Source of the DNA: Nymphaea colorata
Lineage: Eukaryota > Streptophyta > Magnoliopsida > Nymphaeales > Nymphaeaceae
DNA: 64,000 nucleotides
Direction: 5' to 3'
NCBI RefSeq assembly: GCF_008831285.2
Contig: NC_045141.1
Location: forward strand, 14,556,106-14,620,105
Below, piece by piece: positions 21,551 through 34,634 of this stretch (its first letter is position 1; every line of letters starts with the position of its first letter). The translations under genes were made by a program, and so were the position numbers. The notes beneath the pieces were generated by a model. That model made no database searches, had not been told where the DNA came from, and saw nothing but the letters and a program-made list of their open reading frames with translations.

Positions 21551-24109
21551 ATGAGGGGAGACTTGTCAGCCATTCTTTTCCTGCTGGTGCTCCTATTCTC
21601 TGTGGCCATCTTCAATTCCTACAATGGCAGTGGCACAAGCTCCTCCGTCCTCCCCTTCTTTCGTCTCTCCCCTGTGACTATGCCTGCCCCGGCTCCCACT
21701 GATTCCGCTTCCGCAACTATGTCGGCCCCAACTCCTGCCGATTCTGCTGCTGCACCGATGCCTGGGTCTGCCCCTGCACCGGTGCCTGAGTCTGTCCCTG
21801 AAATGCCCAACGCCACACCCAGCACCGTCTCCAATGCTTCAGCGATTACAGTAGGAATTTTGTAGAATCGATTAATTAAACTCTCTATCTTCTTCTTCTT
21901 TCACTGATCAATTGAAAGGGCCAACCAGCATCTTGGACCGTTACTTCTGTCTCTGGCTGCAGGAGAAGACGAGAGGCAGCGTTGTTGAGATGAGCAGGTT
22001 GGAACAGTTGGAGGAGGGCCTTGCCAGGTCGAGGGCCGCCATTAGAAGGGCTGTTTTGGGGCGAAACTACACTTCTGATCGGAAGGGCCGGGGCTTTGTG
22101 CCGAGGGGGTCCATCTACCACAACTCTTATGCATTTCATCAGTAATCAACTTTTCTTTGCCTAATTATTTTAAAGAAAGGAAGAGAACTAGTTTCTCAAC
22201 ATATCATTTGTATGTTACATTTAAATCGTTTTTAGTTTATAATACTAAACTGAAAATGTTCTTTAGCTCCAGTTATTATAGATGTTATATCTGAACTATG
22301 ATGCATTGTACTGTAAACAAACAGGAGCTACATAGAGATGGAGAAGAGGCTGAAGATATGGATCTACAGGGAAGGGGAGCCACCCATTTTCCACGATGGT
22401 TCTAGCATGGGCCTGTATTCGATAGAGGGCCAATTCATCCAAGAGATGGACAAGAAGAGGCTCCGCTTCATCACCAATGATCCAGAGCAGGCCTTGATCT
22501 ACTTCCTCCCATTCAGCGTTGAAAGAATGGTCAGGTTCTTTTACAAGAAGGGCAGTACTGTGAACGTTGTAAAACTCATCTCGGTCGTGATCAGTGATTA
22601 TGTCCAGGTGGTAGCAAACAAATACCCGTATTGGAACATCTCGAACGGTGCAGATCATTTCATGGTTGCCTGTCATGACTGGGTAAATCAAATCATCCAC
22701 CACTTTAGTTTTCTTTTTATTTCTTCACCTGTTATATCATTTGGAACATCGATCTTTGCTTTACTGTGATCGATAAACTGAGGAACTGTTTAAATATGAC
22801 TACTAATACCCAGATTCATGAAATCATATAATAGTCACGGGTCTTTGTAAACATATTCATCCTTAATTTGCTACACAACTTGTCCTTTGTTTATTTTTTA
22901 TGATGAACGACGCCGTCCTTGTCTTTTGTTTGCTTTTAAGACATTAAATTCCAAGCACATCTGCCCACGGTTGCTGATGACCAACACGACGTATAACACG
23001 GAAGCCTGCCCCCAGCTACTTGATCGATCCGTCACCCAAGATCTTAAATTTCAGCCCTTGCAAAACTCACGCCAATGAACATTTTCTCCAGCAAACCAGG
23101 CCATTAAGATGCATTCGTCGTTATTGATGCAAATGAGCCCATCCTCAAACATTTCCCAATGCAGAGTCCGCTCTTAACATTAAAAGTGTGAGCTGCACTT
23201 TCCATTTTTTTAAGTACGTGAAGGTACTATTGCCTGCAGATTCCGATTCATATTTCAATAATAAACTGGACGTGATGAAGCATTAATTGCCTTACTTTCT
23301 TGACATTATGTGACTATGGGTTTCCAAACTAGTGTCAGTTTAAGATACTGTTGAAATTATTATTATCTAGAATAGATTATATCTTGAATTACCAACAAGA
23401 ACTGCATGAACAGTGTTACCGTGCTGATCATTTTAGCGATGTTTAGGCGCCAAAAGCTACAGTAAAAGAAGAAGCCGTCAGAAGTTTGATCAGGGTGATG
23501 TGCAATGCCAACACCTCGGAAGGCTTCAACCCTAAAAAGGATGCACCGCTCCCGGAATTCAACTTCTTGTTTCGTCTCCCCACAGTCGTTCGAGTCCCAA
23601 CTCCACCTTCCTCAAAAAAGATGTTGGCATTCTTTGCAGGAGGCAACCATGGTTCTGTCAGAAACTTCCTCTTCCAACAGTGGGAGGGCAAGGACTCCCA
23701 AATTCAGATATTTCAACACTTGCCAAGACGAAAAGGTTATACTCAACACATGATGAACGCCAAGTACTGCCTCTGCCCAAGTGGGTATGAAGTTGCCAGT
23801 CCCAGGCTCACTGAATCTATACTGGCTGGTTGCGTGCCAGTGCCGATTTCCGACGGCTATGTGCTCCCCTTCAGTGATGTTCTAGATTGGTCTCAGTTTT
23901 CGGTTTCAATTCCAGTTCGAAAGATACCCAAACTTAAAGAAATTCTGATTAACATTCCTGAACATTCATACTTGAAGTTGCAAGCAAATGTTATGAAGGT
24001 CCAGCAGCACTTTGTGATTAATGACCCTCCCAAGAGGTTTGATGTTGTGCATATGTTGTTTCATTCCATATGGCTCAGAAGACTTAATGTGAGGTTATTT
24101 GATTTGTAG
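21551..24109 (+). CDS. GT47 exostosin-family glycosyltransferase, copy B
   Basis: Probable Golgi type II glycosyltransferase of the plant GT47 group (probable glycosyltransferase At5g03795-like), likely working on cell-wall polysaccharide; substrate unknown. Exons 21551-21850, 21963-22141, 22325-22682 and 23447-24109 join in frame to 499 residues, with GT-AG introns of phase 0, 2 and 0. Residues 1-5 are cytosolic, about 6-22 hydrophobic anchor, and about 25-98 an Ala/Pro/Ser stem with degenerate SAPAP units. The linker carries SRAAIRRAV and FVPRG. The exostosin domain starts near SYIEMEKRLKIW (about 161), passes HFMVACHDW (to 279), then CLCPSGYEVASPR (about 387-399), GCVPVPISDGY and DVLDWSQF. 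The start is supported by alignment with copies A and P. It is the closest intact relative of copy A, with shared flanks. No internal lesion seen. Confidence 0.92.
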
Positions 24110-24525
24110 TCATCCTTTTCATTCTTTATATATATGTGTGTATAATAGAAACAGAGACAGAGCCAGAATAGTTGATAAAAACCAAACATATAAGCAGGAA
24201 TAAATGCTAGATGCCTTGATTTTGATGTTTTTTTTTTGCAATTCAACCTAAACAAAACAGGTCGATGCAAAATATATATTAAGTTGATCATTTGTTAGAC
24301 TTTAATAGTGTTTTTGTAATTAAAAAATGAATGCCCCAATAGCATCAACATTTTGATAATATAAAAATTCATATTTTTCATAAAAACAAATTGTATCCAA
24401 ACATGTATTGTATCAAAATAAATTTTTAAAATATATTAAGATGTTTATATTTTATTTAAAACAATGTTTTAGCAACAAATTAAAGGGTTTAGTTTTTATC
24501 CCTAACATAAATGTTTGGTTTATAA

Positions 24526-24527
<2 letters not shown>

Positions 24528-24559
<32 letters not shown>
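24528..24559. repeat. (TA)n microsatellite
   Basis: 32-bp TA run. Confidence 0.92.
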
Positions 24560-24561
<2 letters not shown>

Positions 24562-25071
24562 TATTTGACAAGGCAACAAGAATAAAGCTACTCATATATA
24601 TTTTAACCGAATAATTGTTCTAAAATTTTGTCAATATGTTTATAAGAAAATTAGTAAGAAAACTACATGAGTTCATATATTTTTTATTTTTTTTATACAT
24701 ATTGTTAAAATTCTGAAAATTGTTCGAACAAAAAACTAACTTCTCGATCAGTATTCCAAAAAAAAAAAAAGTCTCAGGTCCCAGAGCATTATTTGTAACA
24801 GTACAGTTTACAAAGCACTTTCGTTGGTTATGATTAGAAGTTGCATCACAAACCATACAAATTTTGTGCACCAAACTACAATAACAAATACCCAAAATTA
24901 TAAAGAAGCGACAAAATGCCTGAATTATCTTGCGACGCTCATGAAAAACTTAAACCTTAAAAAATATTCAAATTGATCAAATTGGCCCAATCAATCATTG
25001 AGTTCCTTTTGTTCTTACGGTCCTTTAAGAATTCTGTCGATTCGATTGATTACAGGTGTGGGTTGCATGTA

Positions 25072-25370
25072 GGGCTGCACAAGTCGATTCAACCAGTTCG
25101 ATCTCGACTCGATTCGTGTCAACATAACAAACATGTTTATTTTAAACTGGTTTCTTTTAACTAATTCAAACGCTAAACCATCTAACAAAAAATCCAAAGA
25201 AAGAGTGCATATTCTGCATCCAAAGGAACTAGTCTTATAACACTCTTTTAACACTTCAAGCATAAAATTAAACTCAAGCTCAACTATTTTATAAATGAGT
25301 TGACTTTTTATGATCAAGTTCGAGTCAAGCTCGAGTTGCCTCAACTCATTGTGTAATCCTGATGGCATGT
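25072..25370. mobile_element. TCGAG-type hAT-like element, decayed copy
   Basis: Starts AGGGCTGCACAAGTCGATTC and ends GCTCGAGTTGCCTCAACTC then ATTGTGTAATCCT. The termini are imperfect inverted repeats in the style of 6570-6918. No target duplication could be fixed. Confidence 0.45.
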
Positions 25371-25919
25371 GACTCGAACCTAACTGGTTCCTAGAATAAA
25401 TTATTAGTTTTCTCATTTCTTAATAAAAATGGTCTACATACAAAGCAAGTTATATATAGAGGGAGGAGCGTCAAGAGTACCCAAAGGACCGGCTTGGGGT
25501 AGGGGAAGGGAGGTGGTGCGGAATGACTTTGGCATTTAGGAGCGAAGTTAGGAATTTTTTTTTTTTTTGTAGAACTAAACTATAGTTTCAAAATTTTAAC
25601 ATGGATCAAAAAGATAATCTAAATGAGTGCTTAATTCAATTTGACAATTGAAGGATCTTTGGTATGCAATTGACCAAGATATTTAAATTGTTACTGTATC
25701 TTTGTGAGATTTTGGTACTTTAATTTAGTTGTGATAAATCAATTGAATTCGATTTTCAACATACTTAAATTATTCAAATCCAACTCGTACGGAAATGCAA
25801 AATGAAAGAGATTGAACAACTTTTTGTGGTATAAAGCCTAGTGAAAAGTTTCTGCAATTATGGGGATGGTGACACTACGTAAGAGGCAGAAGCAAAACTA
25901 CTACTTCAAAAGGCTGGAA

Positions 25920-26215
25920 ATAATTTAACATCTGATTAAAAAATTGGATTGGATTCAGATTTTTGAAGATGACATCTAATTGTACTCCGGTTTGAATCTA
26001 ATTTTAAGCAATTATATGATCGGATTTGAACAGTTTTAAATAAATATCTTGTATCTAATGTCTATACATTTTCAAAATGGTTCTTAATTTATTGTAATAT
26101 GGTTCAGATTCAATCGTACATCTAAAAGTCGGGGTCTCATTTAGATATAAAAACGAGAGACTTGAATGAAGTATACTCGTCTTCCATCAAAATTTAGTTC
26201 GGATATGTGACCATA
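25920..26215. repeat. dispersed GGATTCGGAT-type repeat, copy 2
   Basis: Shares the words AAAAAATTGGATTGGATTC, GATCGGATTTGAACAG and AAATATCTTGTATCTAATG with the other copies. Ends approximate. Confidence 0.5.
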
Positions 26216-26717
26216 AGATAAATCGTCTCTTGCAATTCCATCCGTCGACGTCGCTAGACATGACTGTTTGTTTTTCTTGTTGTCTTCCTCTCCCCTCCTC
26301 TCTTTTCTCTTTTTTTAGAGGAATTCTTCAGATGGGATCTCATGCGCAAATTTAATATCTTCTTCACAGAAAATTGAGACAAAATTATAAAAAGGAGAAA
26401 CAAGAATGGTGCAGAAGCGTAGATGGCAAGTGGAGCAGATCTAGTTAGCAGTTCTGCAACAGTATGCAGTTCTGACCTCTGAGTCTAATCCTTTGCATCT
26501 GAATCTCCGAGTAATTATGTGATCAGAATCTGCTCCGAAAGTGGCAGCAGAGAAAAAATGTCCTCCATCGCTGTCAACCTGATGGGCTGTTCAGACAAAA
26601 TGTGGAAATCCTTCACGAGATCTTTCTCAGATATGGTAGTCTGTGTCGGCAGACCTGCGATCACCTATTTTGCCATGTAAGGGAGCTCGAGAAAGAGAGA
26701 AAGAGGACGCCGGCAAT

Positions 26718-29700
26718 ATGAGACGGTACTTCAGTGCCATTGTTCTGTTCTTGGTGCTCGCTTTCTCCGTTGCCATCTTCAACTCCTACAGTAACAGTAC
26801 CCGTACGACCTTCTCTGATATCACCTCCCTCGCTATTCCTGCAACTCCGAACTCCAGTCTCAACGCCGCCAGCAATGCACCGACAACTGTGGTAGGAATA
26901 CAAATTCAGTTTGATTAAGCTTCTTGTCTTCTTCAGCCATTGACTAATTGAAACTTCCGGCCAGTCTATCTCATGATTGTTACTGCTCTCCCCCCCCACC
27001 TCTTTGTTTGCAGAGGAAGAAGGGAGATGCCAGAACTCAGAAGAGGAGGTTGGAGAAGATCCAGGAGGGTCTTGCGAGGTCGAGGGCAGCCATTAGAAGG
27101 GCTGTTCTGGCGAGAAACTACACTGCTCAGAAGCGCCAGAGCTTCGTGCCCAGAGGGCCCATCTACCGCAACCCCTATGCATTTCATCAGTAATCCGCTT
27201 TGCTTTGCCTTTTCGTAAAAAGAAAGAGAACCAATTGCGTTTTCTATCTGTTGACATGGATAAAGTTTTTCAGACATGAACTTTATCTTTTTGTTTCCAA
27301 AGGCAATCTGCCCTTTTTGAGAATTTGATCATGCCCTTTTTGAGAAATTGATCATAGGATTTTGTCTTCGTTTCTTTTCACATGAGATTAGGCTGACCCT
27401 GTCAGATCTCGCCAATAGAATCACACCTTGAAAGTTGAACCATTAATCTTGTAGAAGAGTTCAACCTCAATTTTTTCAGTATGATAATCACTGATCAGTT
27501 CCTCTGCAATGAGGCAAGGCCTGATTGAGGTCCTTTTCCCCTTTTAGTTTTTTATTGGAGGAACCTACACTTAAAGTAGACATACTTTGTTTGCTTGCCT
27601 AGCGACATAAGACTCTGAGATCAGTACCTCCACTCCTGGAGTTTATGAAATCAAACCAACGATCGGCCCCTTCCTAGCTGCTGGATGGTGTATTTCGGCT
27701 GCGTATGAGCTGATATTTCAATAAAATAATGGCAAAAATTACTTTTCCTTTTTCATTTGAAACTGCCTAATACAGCCCGGCAGGAGCCAATGGCTGTAGT
27801 ATTTTTTATGTTCAGGTCTCTGGTATAAACACTGAACAGGATATTCACAACGTTGGTTCCAATGCGGCAATTGAGCCATTATATTTAGATGTGAAACTAA
27901 GATCTTCCTAAGAACAAAGAATGCAACCGTATTGCAATGTCGTTTTCTTCTCCAGCTAAAATAAGCAGAGTCTTCCATGGTGCTAACAGGAGCTACATAG
28001 AGATGGAAAAGAGGCTAAAGATATGGATCTACAAGGAGAGGGAACCACCCATCTTCCATGACGGTGCTAGCTTCGGCTACTACGCAGTGGACGGCCATTT
28101 CATGAGGGAGATAGAGAAGCAGGGCTTTCCCTTCGTCACAAACAACCCTGAGAATGCCTTGCTCTTCTACCTTCCCTTCAGTATTGAGAGAATGGTTGGC
28201 TTGGTCTATGAACCGGCCACTCATGATCGGACCTTTCTCAAGACCATGATCAGCGACTATGTCCAGGTCATATCAAGCAAGCATCCTTATTGGAATAGGA
28301 CAGATGGTGCAGATCATTTCATGGTCTCTTGCCATGACTGGGTGTGTGCGCAAAGATAATCCCTCCACCTTCATTTGTTTATGAAATTTTTACGGAGACT
28401 TTCTGCTTTTGTTGGTATAAGAACACACCTTTGAATTTCAATACCTTTCATTCAACTACCTTTTTCTGTAGTTAACAATTCATATCTAGTTGTGTTTTTG
28501 TTAATCCTTCAAGAGTTAAACATGTTTCTGTAATGCTTTTGACTGTTTATTAAACTTTTCTTGGTGATTTTCTCGTAGCAGTGTTTTCATTATTTGTATA
28601 ATTTTGAAAGGGGCATCTTGGCCTTGTCAAATCATTTTGAAGAAATTGTTTAGTTGGCTTGGTCATGTTAGTCGGTTCCCAAACTGAAAATACACTTGCT
28701 TACATAACCATAGAGTTAGGAAGCTAGTGTGGACCAGCAAACTTACTTGCTTGCATACCATAGAATGAGGAAGCTAGTTTGGAGGCTTGCCCTTCAAAGA
28801 GGTCATTTGATTGGTGGAAAGAACGCTTTTGAACAGTGTTCTACTCCATTCCAGGTGTCTCAAGGTGAGAGGTTGGACGTTTGGAATACGTAAAAGTGTT
28901 CTTCAAGAGCACTTCTTAGTGTTGTTCGCATCCGTTGTTTGATAGGTCACGCTTGAACAGAGCACCTTATTCTTGCAGCAAACAAACGACCTTTTTGAGA
29001 GACTGTCTCCAAACACAATGCCCAACTTTGTCATTTCAACTCTCCGGTAAAACAAACATGGAGACTTGCATTCTTGTGTCTGTCATCTCTACAAATTTGG
29101 CCCTAAGATACCAATGAACAACTACAGCAGAATCATTTCTTGGATTCTGTATTATTCTCCTTCAAGAAAGGAGTTGTGAAATGTGACTCCAGGAGGACCA
29201 ATCCATCTTCACATTGTACCTTTGTAAAGTAAACTAAATAAATGTTTACATGGCAGACCTCTTCTCATCTAAGAAGTTCAGATTAAATGAGACCAAATTA
29301 CCTCCTTTACATTAACTTCAAGTAATTAAGAAAAAAAAAAAGAGCTTGCTGAGAAATCAACTCCAAGAACTGAGTGGTAGTTCAGATAAAACCCAAGAAG
29401 GTACATAGGAGATGTCACTTAGACTGTCAATGATCAACTCGATAGAATGCAGCTAGATCCCCTCATCTATATCCTCAAGTCTTAAGCCCTCAACTTGCTT
29501 GAAAACTCTTTCTTTTCTTTTTCTTTTTTTCATTTCATCCAGCAAACTTGACTAGATAGCTATGTGTTTATCATTGTCACTTTCTTGTTTCTCTTATGTG
29601 GTGTCTAATAACACGCAATTAAATGTCTTCAAAGAGGTGCAAGTACATAGTATGAAGGTATCATGATGACAGAAGATGAACCGATCCCTTTCTGGGTGAA

Positions 29701-30862
29701 AACTCCATAGATTGGTTTGACAAAGTTCATCAGGACACATAATTAAAGACAATGGTTGTAACATATTTCCTTGTCAACCCAGTCACAAGAATTCACAGAT
29801 AACATAACGAGTTCCTTCATATAAAGTGATTTACTTGTTCAAATTTTAGTCGTTAAAGCAAATTTATAGAAAAATGGAATTTGAAGAAATATGACTCATA
29901 AGTAGAAAGGCTTAATTGAGAGCAAAAAATATGCCTTGATGCACCTAAACAGTGCCCAAATGCCTGAAAAATCTTCAAGAGCAGAGGTCTAGAACTCTGA
30001 ACAGTGTGTAAAAGCATAAAATCTGCCATTCGTAGCCACTGCCCATGAGGGCCAAAATCTGTCTCTGCTTTACTAAATTCGGTATCTCGTAATGGCATCT
30101 CTTTCATATCTTTATCTTGTGTTATTTTGATTGCTTTCACATTGATTTAATTTATTTGAGACACCAATATCTTTGATTGACTTATATCTCTTGACACAGG
30201 CACCATATGCCACTGAAGGCCTAGATGTCTTGAAGAATTTTATTAGAGTCCTTTGTGCAGCAAACACTTCAGAAGGATACAATGCAAGAAAAGATGCGAG
30301 TCTCCCAGAGTTCATCTTTAGATTCGAGCTCCCAGGGCACACTCAAAATCCTTCCCCACCTTCATCAAAAACCCTGCTGGCATTTTTCGCTGGAGGCAAC
30401 CATGGTTCTGTTAGGAAATTCCTTTTTGAACAGTGGCATCATAAGGACCCACAAATTCAACTCTTTGAACGCTTACCAAAGGGCCTAAACTACACAGAGT
30501 ATCTGATGAACTCCAAGTACTGCCTTTGCCCAAGTGGATATGAAGTTGCCAGTCCTAGAATCACTGAATCCATATTGGTTGGCTGTGTCCCTGTACCAAT
30601 ATCTGATGGCTATGTTCTCCCCTTTAGTGATGTTCTCGACTGGTCTCACTTCTCGGTTCCAATTCCAGTTCCAAGGATACCTGAAATCAAGAAAATTCTT
30701 ACTGCAATTCCTGAAAGCACATACTTGAAGTTGCAGGCAAATGTCTTAAAGGTTCAGAAGCACTTTCTTCTTAATGTCCCTCCAAAGAGGTTTGATGTTA
30801 TGCACATGGTGTTGCATTCTATATGGCTCAGAAGACTTAATTTGCAGCTGCATGATTTGTAA
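26718..30862 (+). CDS. GT47 exostosin-family glycosyltransferase, copy C
   Basis: Same enzyme family and predicted Golgi role as copy B. Exons 26718-26891, 27014-27189, 27990-28341 and 30200-30862 join in frame to 454 residues with GT-AG introns. The open frame extends upstream to 26643, but ATG 26718 matches the start of the paralogues (MRRYFSAIVLF). Hydrophobic anchor at about residues 5-22. Exon 1 is only 58 codons, so the Ala/Pro-rich stem of copy B is largely missing. Conserved MEKRLKIWIYKE, HFMVSCHDW, CLCPSGYEVASPR, GCVPVPISDGYV and FSDVLDW are all present. Intron 3 is 1.86 kb. A possible AATAAA lies at 31069. More diverged from A/B than those are from each other, so probably an older duplicate. 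Confidence 0.92.
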
Positions 30863-32495
30863 ATGTGCTTTGACTTCATTCGAAGCTGCATGATTCATAA
30901 ATGTATTTTTCTCCTATTCAATGGTTTTTTTACTTTTCAATCTGTCTTCTGATTTTCACATGGTGTTTGCTTTTCAGACAATTACCGAGGGCCTTGGTTT
31001 GTCACGACTCTTCTGGCGAACCATTGTTTCGTTAGCTTCCTTGTGTAAAATTTGGCATTTAAAAAGTGAATAAAAAAACTATGATTGGTGCCTGAATAAA
31101 ACGTTCAAAAGCAATCAGCGTTTACACCATATTTGCTGCCAATGTGTAAATTTTGCTTAAAACTAAAAATTCTAGCCATTGGTAGGTTTTAAGAATAATG
31201 AAGGCGCATGTAAAACTAACTTATTTAAATATGTCCATTGCTATTGGAGGTTGTACATTAGAAAATGCAAGCAGACATGTCTTCCAATATTACTGGATTA
31301 CCAAACATCAACATGAAAGAATAAACAATATCGACTGATAAAAACTAAATATTTCAAAGAACTTTAATCTCCTTCTCTACACCTTTTTTATTATTTTCTC
31401 ATTTCAGAAGTCGAAAGCTCAAGTCATGTTTACAACTCTTAGTCATTCTGTTCACTTGATAAGCGTCGGCTGCTTCTGCTATGATTCTTGTTCAATTATT
31501 TGGAAGTAAAATTTACAGATCCTTATGCCCTTTCATCGATGCACTCAAATACATAGTTGAATAAACCCCTTGATTTCATAGTCCTTATAAGCATAGAACA
31601 ATGGTAGCGGTTATTGGGAAAGGAACTAGCAGTTCATCTGAATAATTCAGCATAGTCGTGCTTAAATGAGCAGTAAGGCGTACCTTTCATTTGGAGAGAA
31701 CAAAACAACTCAGTTCTTCTTTGTTTACGTTATTTACATGTATCTTTGACTTTATTTGAAGTTCAAAGAGCAAGCCTTTGAGAGTCCATCGAACTGTTAC
31801 TGCTGCCACTGTTGATTCGGAGGAAACGACTTGCTTGAGGATAGGCCTCCTACCCACTATTGAAAGGATTAGGCTGTACAAAGAACAATGAAAACAGATA
31901 ACCACAGTTCATTCATTGACAAGCTATGCTTAGGGCCACTGCCCTGCCCCAATGCACTTCCAACCAGAAGATCTACAGTTGTTACAGGTTGGAAGAACTA
32001 CAGTTGTTACACCTGTATCTAGCCAAATGGAATTCTTCTTCAGTTGCTTACACTTGACCAATCTGAATCAAGTAATGTTTTTCTTCACAACAACTTTCAA
32101 CATGACCTTAGTGACAAGCATTCATCAACCCCTAACTATTTCAAAGCAAGGCCTTCCTCTTGTTTCTATAGTAATAGATTTTTCCAAGCAATAAGACGTT
32201 TCTAGTTGCTAGCTTTATCCCCTTGTCAAACTATTGTCTGCATGATAAGGTTCCATTTTTTAACGATAGCCTGTTCTGAACAGAGTACAGGCGGTAGCCA
32301 GATGTTTAGTTTGTTTGGATTTGGTCATCAATCTCAGATCCCAAGATAGTGTCTGCCAATTATAAAACCTTTGGACAAAAATGGAACACATGAAAGATCA
32401 TTTCTTTGATGAGACAAATTTTGTATGAATAGTCCTGCATTCCATCGTCTCAGTTTGGCAATGATCTTCTCTCGTGCCTCCGGTGAAAAGGGGAT
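30863..32495. other. 3' flank of copy C, no gene seen
   Basis: Presumed 3' untranslated region to about 31090, then unassigned sequence. A short direct repeat (CTACAGTTGTTACA twice) lies at 31972-32012. Confidence 0.5.
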
Positions 32496-32499
32496 AACC

Positions 32500-33300
32500 T
32501 AGATTATGTCAAAGCCAACTGCATTTCATCCCAAACATGCCAAATGCACTGGATAACATTTTTAACTCCATATGGAGTAACGGAGGATTTGTCTGTTGCT
32601 TTCTCTTCAAATTCATTCAGAGTATGATTCAGGCTAATTATTAGAAGAAGTTTGAAATTACATGAACAAATAATATAATCGGAAACCGCCAAGACTGGAG
32701 AGAGCTTATTCATTGCTAGCAGCTTTGAAATCTGAATGTGATTATAAGCAACCTTGTGCATCACTTTCCATATAAACATCTCAACAATGGTCAGGAAGAG
32801 ATAGGGTAAGAGGTAATCACCTTGATGAAATTTGTGATGACCATAAAAAAATCTTCCATCTCTACCATTGTCACACTGCATATGAAACTAGAGCAGATGC
32901 TTCATTACGTTTTCCGATGTTATGTTCAAATTCCGCGGGGCCATGGTTTGGAGAATCTGGTCATCCCTATTAGAAATCCATTGAGGCCCCAGCGCCTTCT
33001 CACTGTTGTATCCAAACAACAGCCTTAATCTCCTCATTTGAGACTGGGACGTAAGGAAAACATTTTCTTCGTTAGATAGATATGCAAGGGGCCACCCGAA
33101 TACATTCCAATGAGGAGAAGAAGGATCGACTTCATTAGGCTCCCAAAAAAAGTTAGAACAATCTCAAGAATGTTTGTCATATTGTTAGTCACCGCAATAC
33201 AAGACATGGTGTGAATTGGAGTTCCGATCTCCTTCCGCCAACCAAGCCACCTTCAGCTTTTTCTTCCGCCATCCTCCTCTAAAGTCTGCTCTACTTGTTC
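32500..33300 (-). mobile_element. LINE-type reverse transcriptase remnant
   Basis: On the minus strand, from about 33290 down, the code reads WRKKKLKVAWLAEGDRNSN. This resembles the W-K-x-V-x-WL-x-GDRN-T-FFH motif of plant non-LTR retrotransposons. It is followed by GYNSEKALGP (like KAPGPDG) near 32980 and by HQGDYLLPYLF (like QGDPLSPYLF) at about 32810-32840. AVSDYIIC stands where FADD would be, and FEEKATDKSS where the ISGLKINxxKS motif would be. Stops and frame changes between blocks show it is dead; the catalytic Asp pair is lost. Confidence 0.6.
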
Positions 33301-33589
33301 GCGAACCATCAACTAAAATGTTGCATTACTACAATTTGCAATGGGTTTTACAATGAAAAATAAAACCCAGGAAAATCAAATTAACAAGCAGACTCCAGCC
33401 TACGGTTTATGCTATGTTTACGTTACCAAGCATATGGATTTCCATCAACCAATCTGAGAAAACCCTCCATGCATTCCTAACAACGATGATAATAAAGAGA
33501 AAGCTCCGAGCTGAATTTTCTTATACAAAGCCTCAACCAGAGCTCTCAAAAATCCCCAGAAATTTTCCTTCCCCCACATATGTCTGCTT

Positions 33590-33641
33590 TTCTCTCTCCC
33601 TCTCTTTCTCTCTCCCTCTTTTTTTTTCTCTCTCTCTCTCA
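33590..33641. repeat. (CT)n-rich low-complexity tract
   Basis: Interrupted CT/T run on the + strand. Confidence 0.85.
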
Positions 33642-34634
33642 CATCAAACTCTTTGTTTTAACCTTTGGATGTTTCGGCATGATTTCTTGTCTTTGCGTAT
33701 GTATTGTCTTCCTTTCCTTTATCTTCACTATCACCTTACAGGTGTCCACAACGTGCGAATCTAATGCACATACATGAGAGAGAAATGACCATTGTGGGCA
33801 TGAATACAAATGTCACTATCAACTTTTATTATATCATTAGAGACCACTTATCCAAGGAGGGGCCGTCATATAATTTCTGAAATTCGTACGTGGGCCAAAT
33901 GAAAATATTTGGAAAATTACTAAAGATTTTCGATCATAAAAGCTGGTTCCTATTAAATAAATTAAGACTGATAATGCTGACAAATAATTGATAAGAAAAG
34001 CAAATGTGAGCAATATTAATATCAGCACGGTGCCCCTAAATTTTTTTTTAGTCTACAATTGCGAGAAAAGTGAAGAAACCTATTCAACCGCACTAACATT
34101 CTGAGTAAAAAAATTTCTTCGTATAATAAGGTGGCGGCAGTTTTCATAGGACCACCTTCTTTGTTTTTTCTCTTGTACGGTACTTGATTAGAACAACAGA
34201 AAAATTTCACAAGTCTTGTTCTCGCTTCTACATTTAAGCTGCCAATAATTGAAATATTATTGATGTCATTTTTTGTGTGGAGGAAAGGTGGTGGCTTTGG
34301 CCCTCTTGTTTGTTACGTGATAAAATGAAATACTCTTGTGGCTCACCCAAATTCGACAATATTGTCTGCCTATTTAGTTGAACAGACCAAATCAAATCCA
34401 TTGACAGTTCTATCGAGGAAGATGGACAAGAACCTGTGACCAAATCTCTACCATAACAACAGTATGAGCTCCAATAATTTAGCATAAGTAACTTGGCAAG
34501 GTTAGCGAATCCATTTTTACTCTGTTAGGTGATCAACAAAGTCTCTTGTGAATCATCAACTAGCTAAAAAAAATTTGCATGTATGGATATCACCTACCGC
34601 CATTTGGCTAAGTGTAGAGTGCGTTTGGAAACTT

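Larger units (their letters stand above)
24110..26717. other. intergenic between copies B and C
   Basis: No gene. Contains a TA run (24528-24559), a TCGAG-type repeat (25072-25370), a poly-T/GCGAAG scrap near 25540-25575 and a GGATTCGGAT-type repeat (25920-26215). The last 300 bases presumably include the copy C leader. Confidence 0.5.

Noticed and set aside
29853-30140. 95-codon minus-strand frame with GQWLRMADF
   Set aside because: It faintly resembles a retroelement gag-like motif, but it is isolated inside intron 3 of copy C with no supporting domains.
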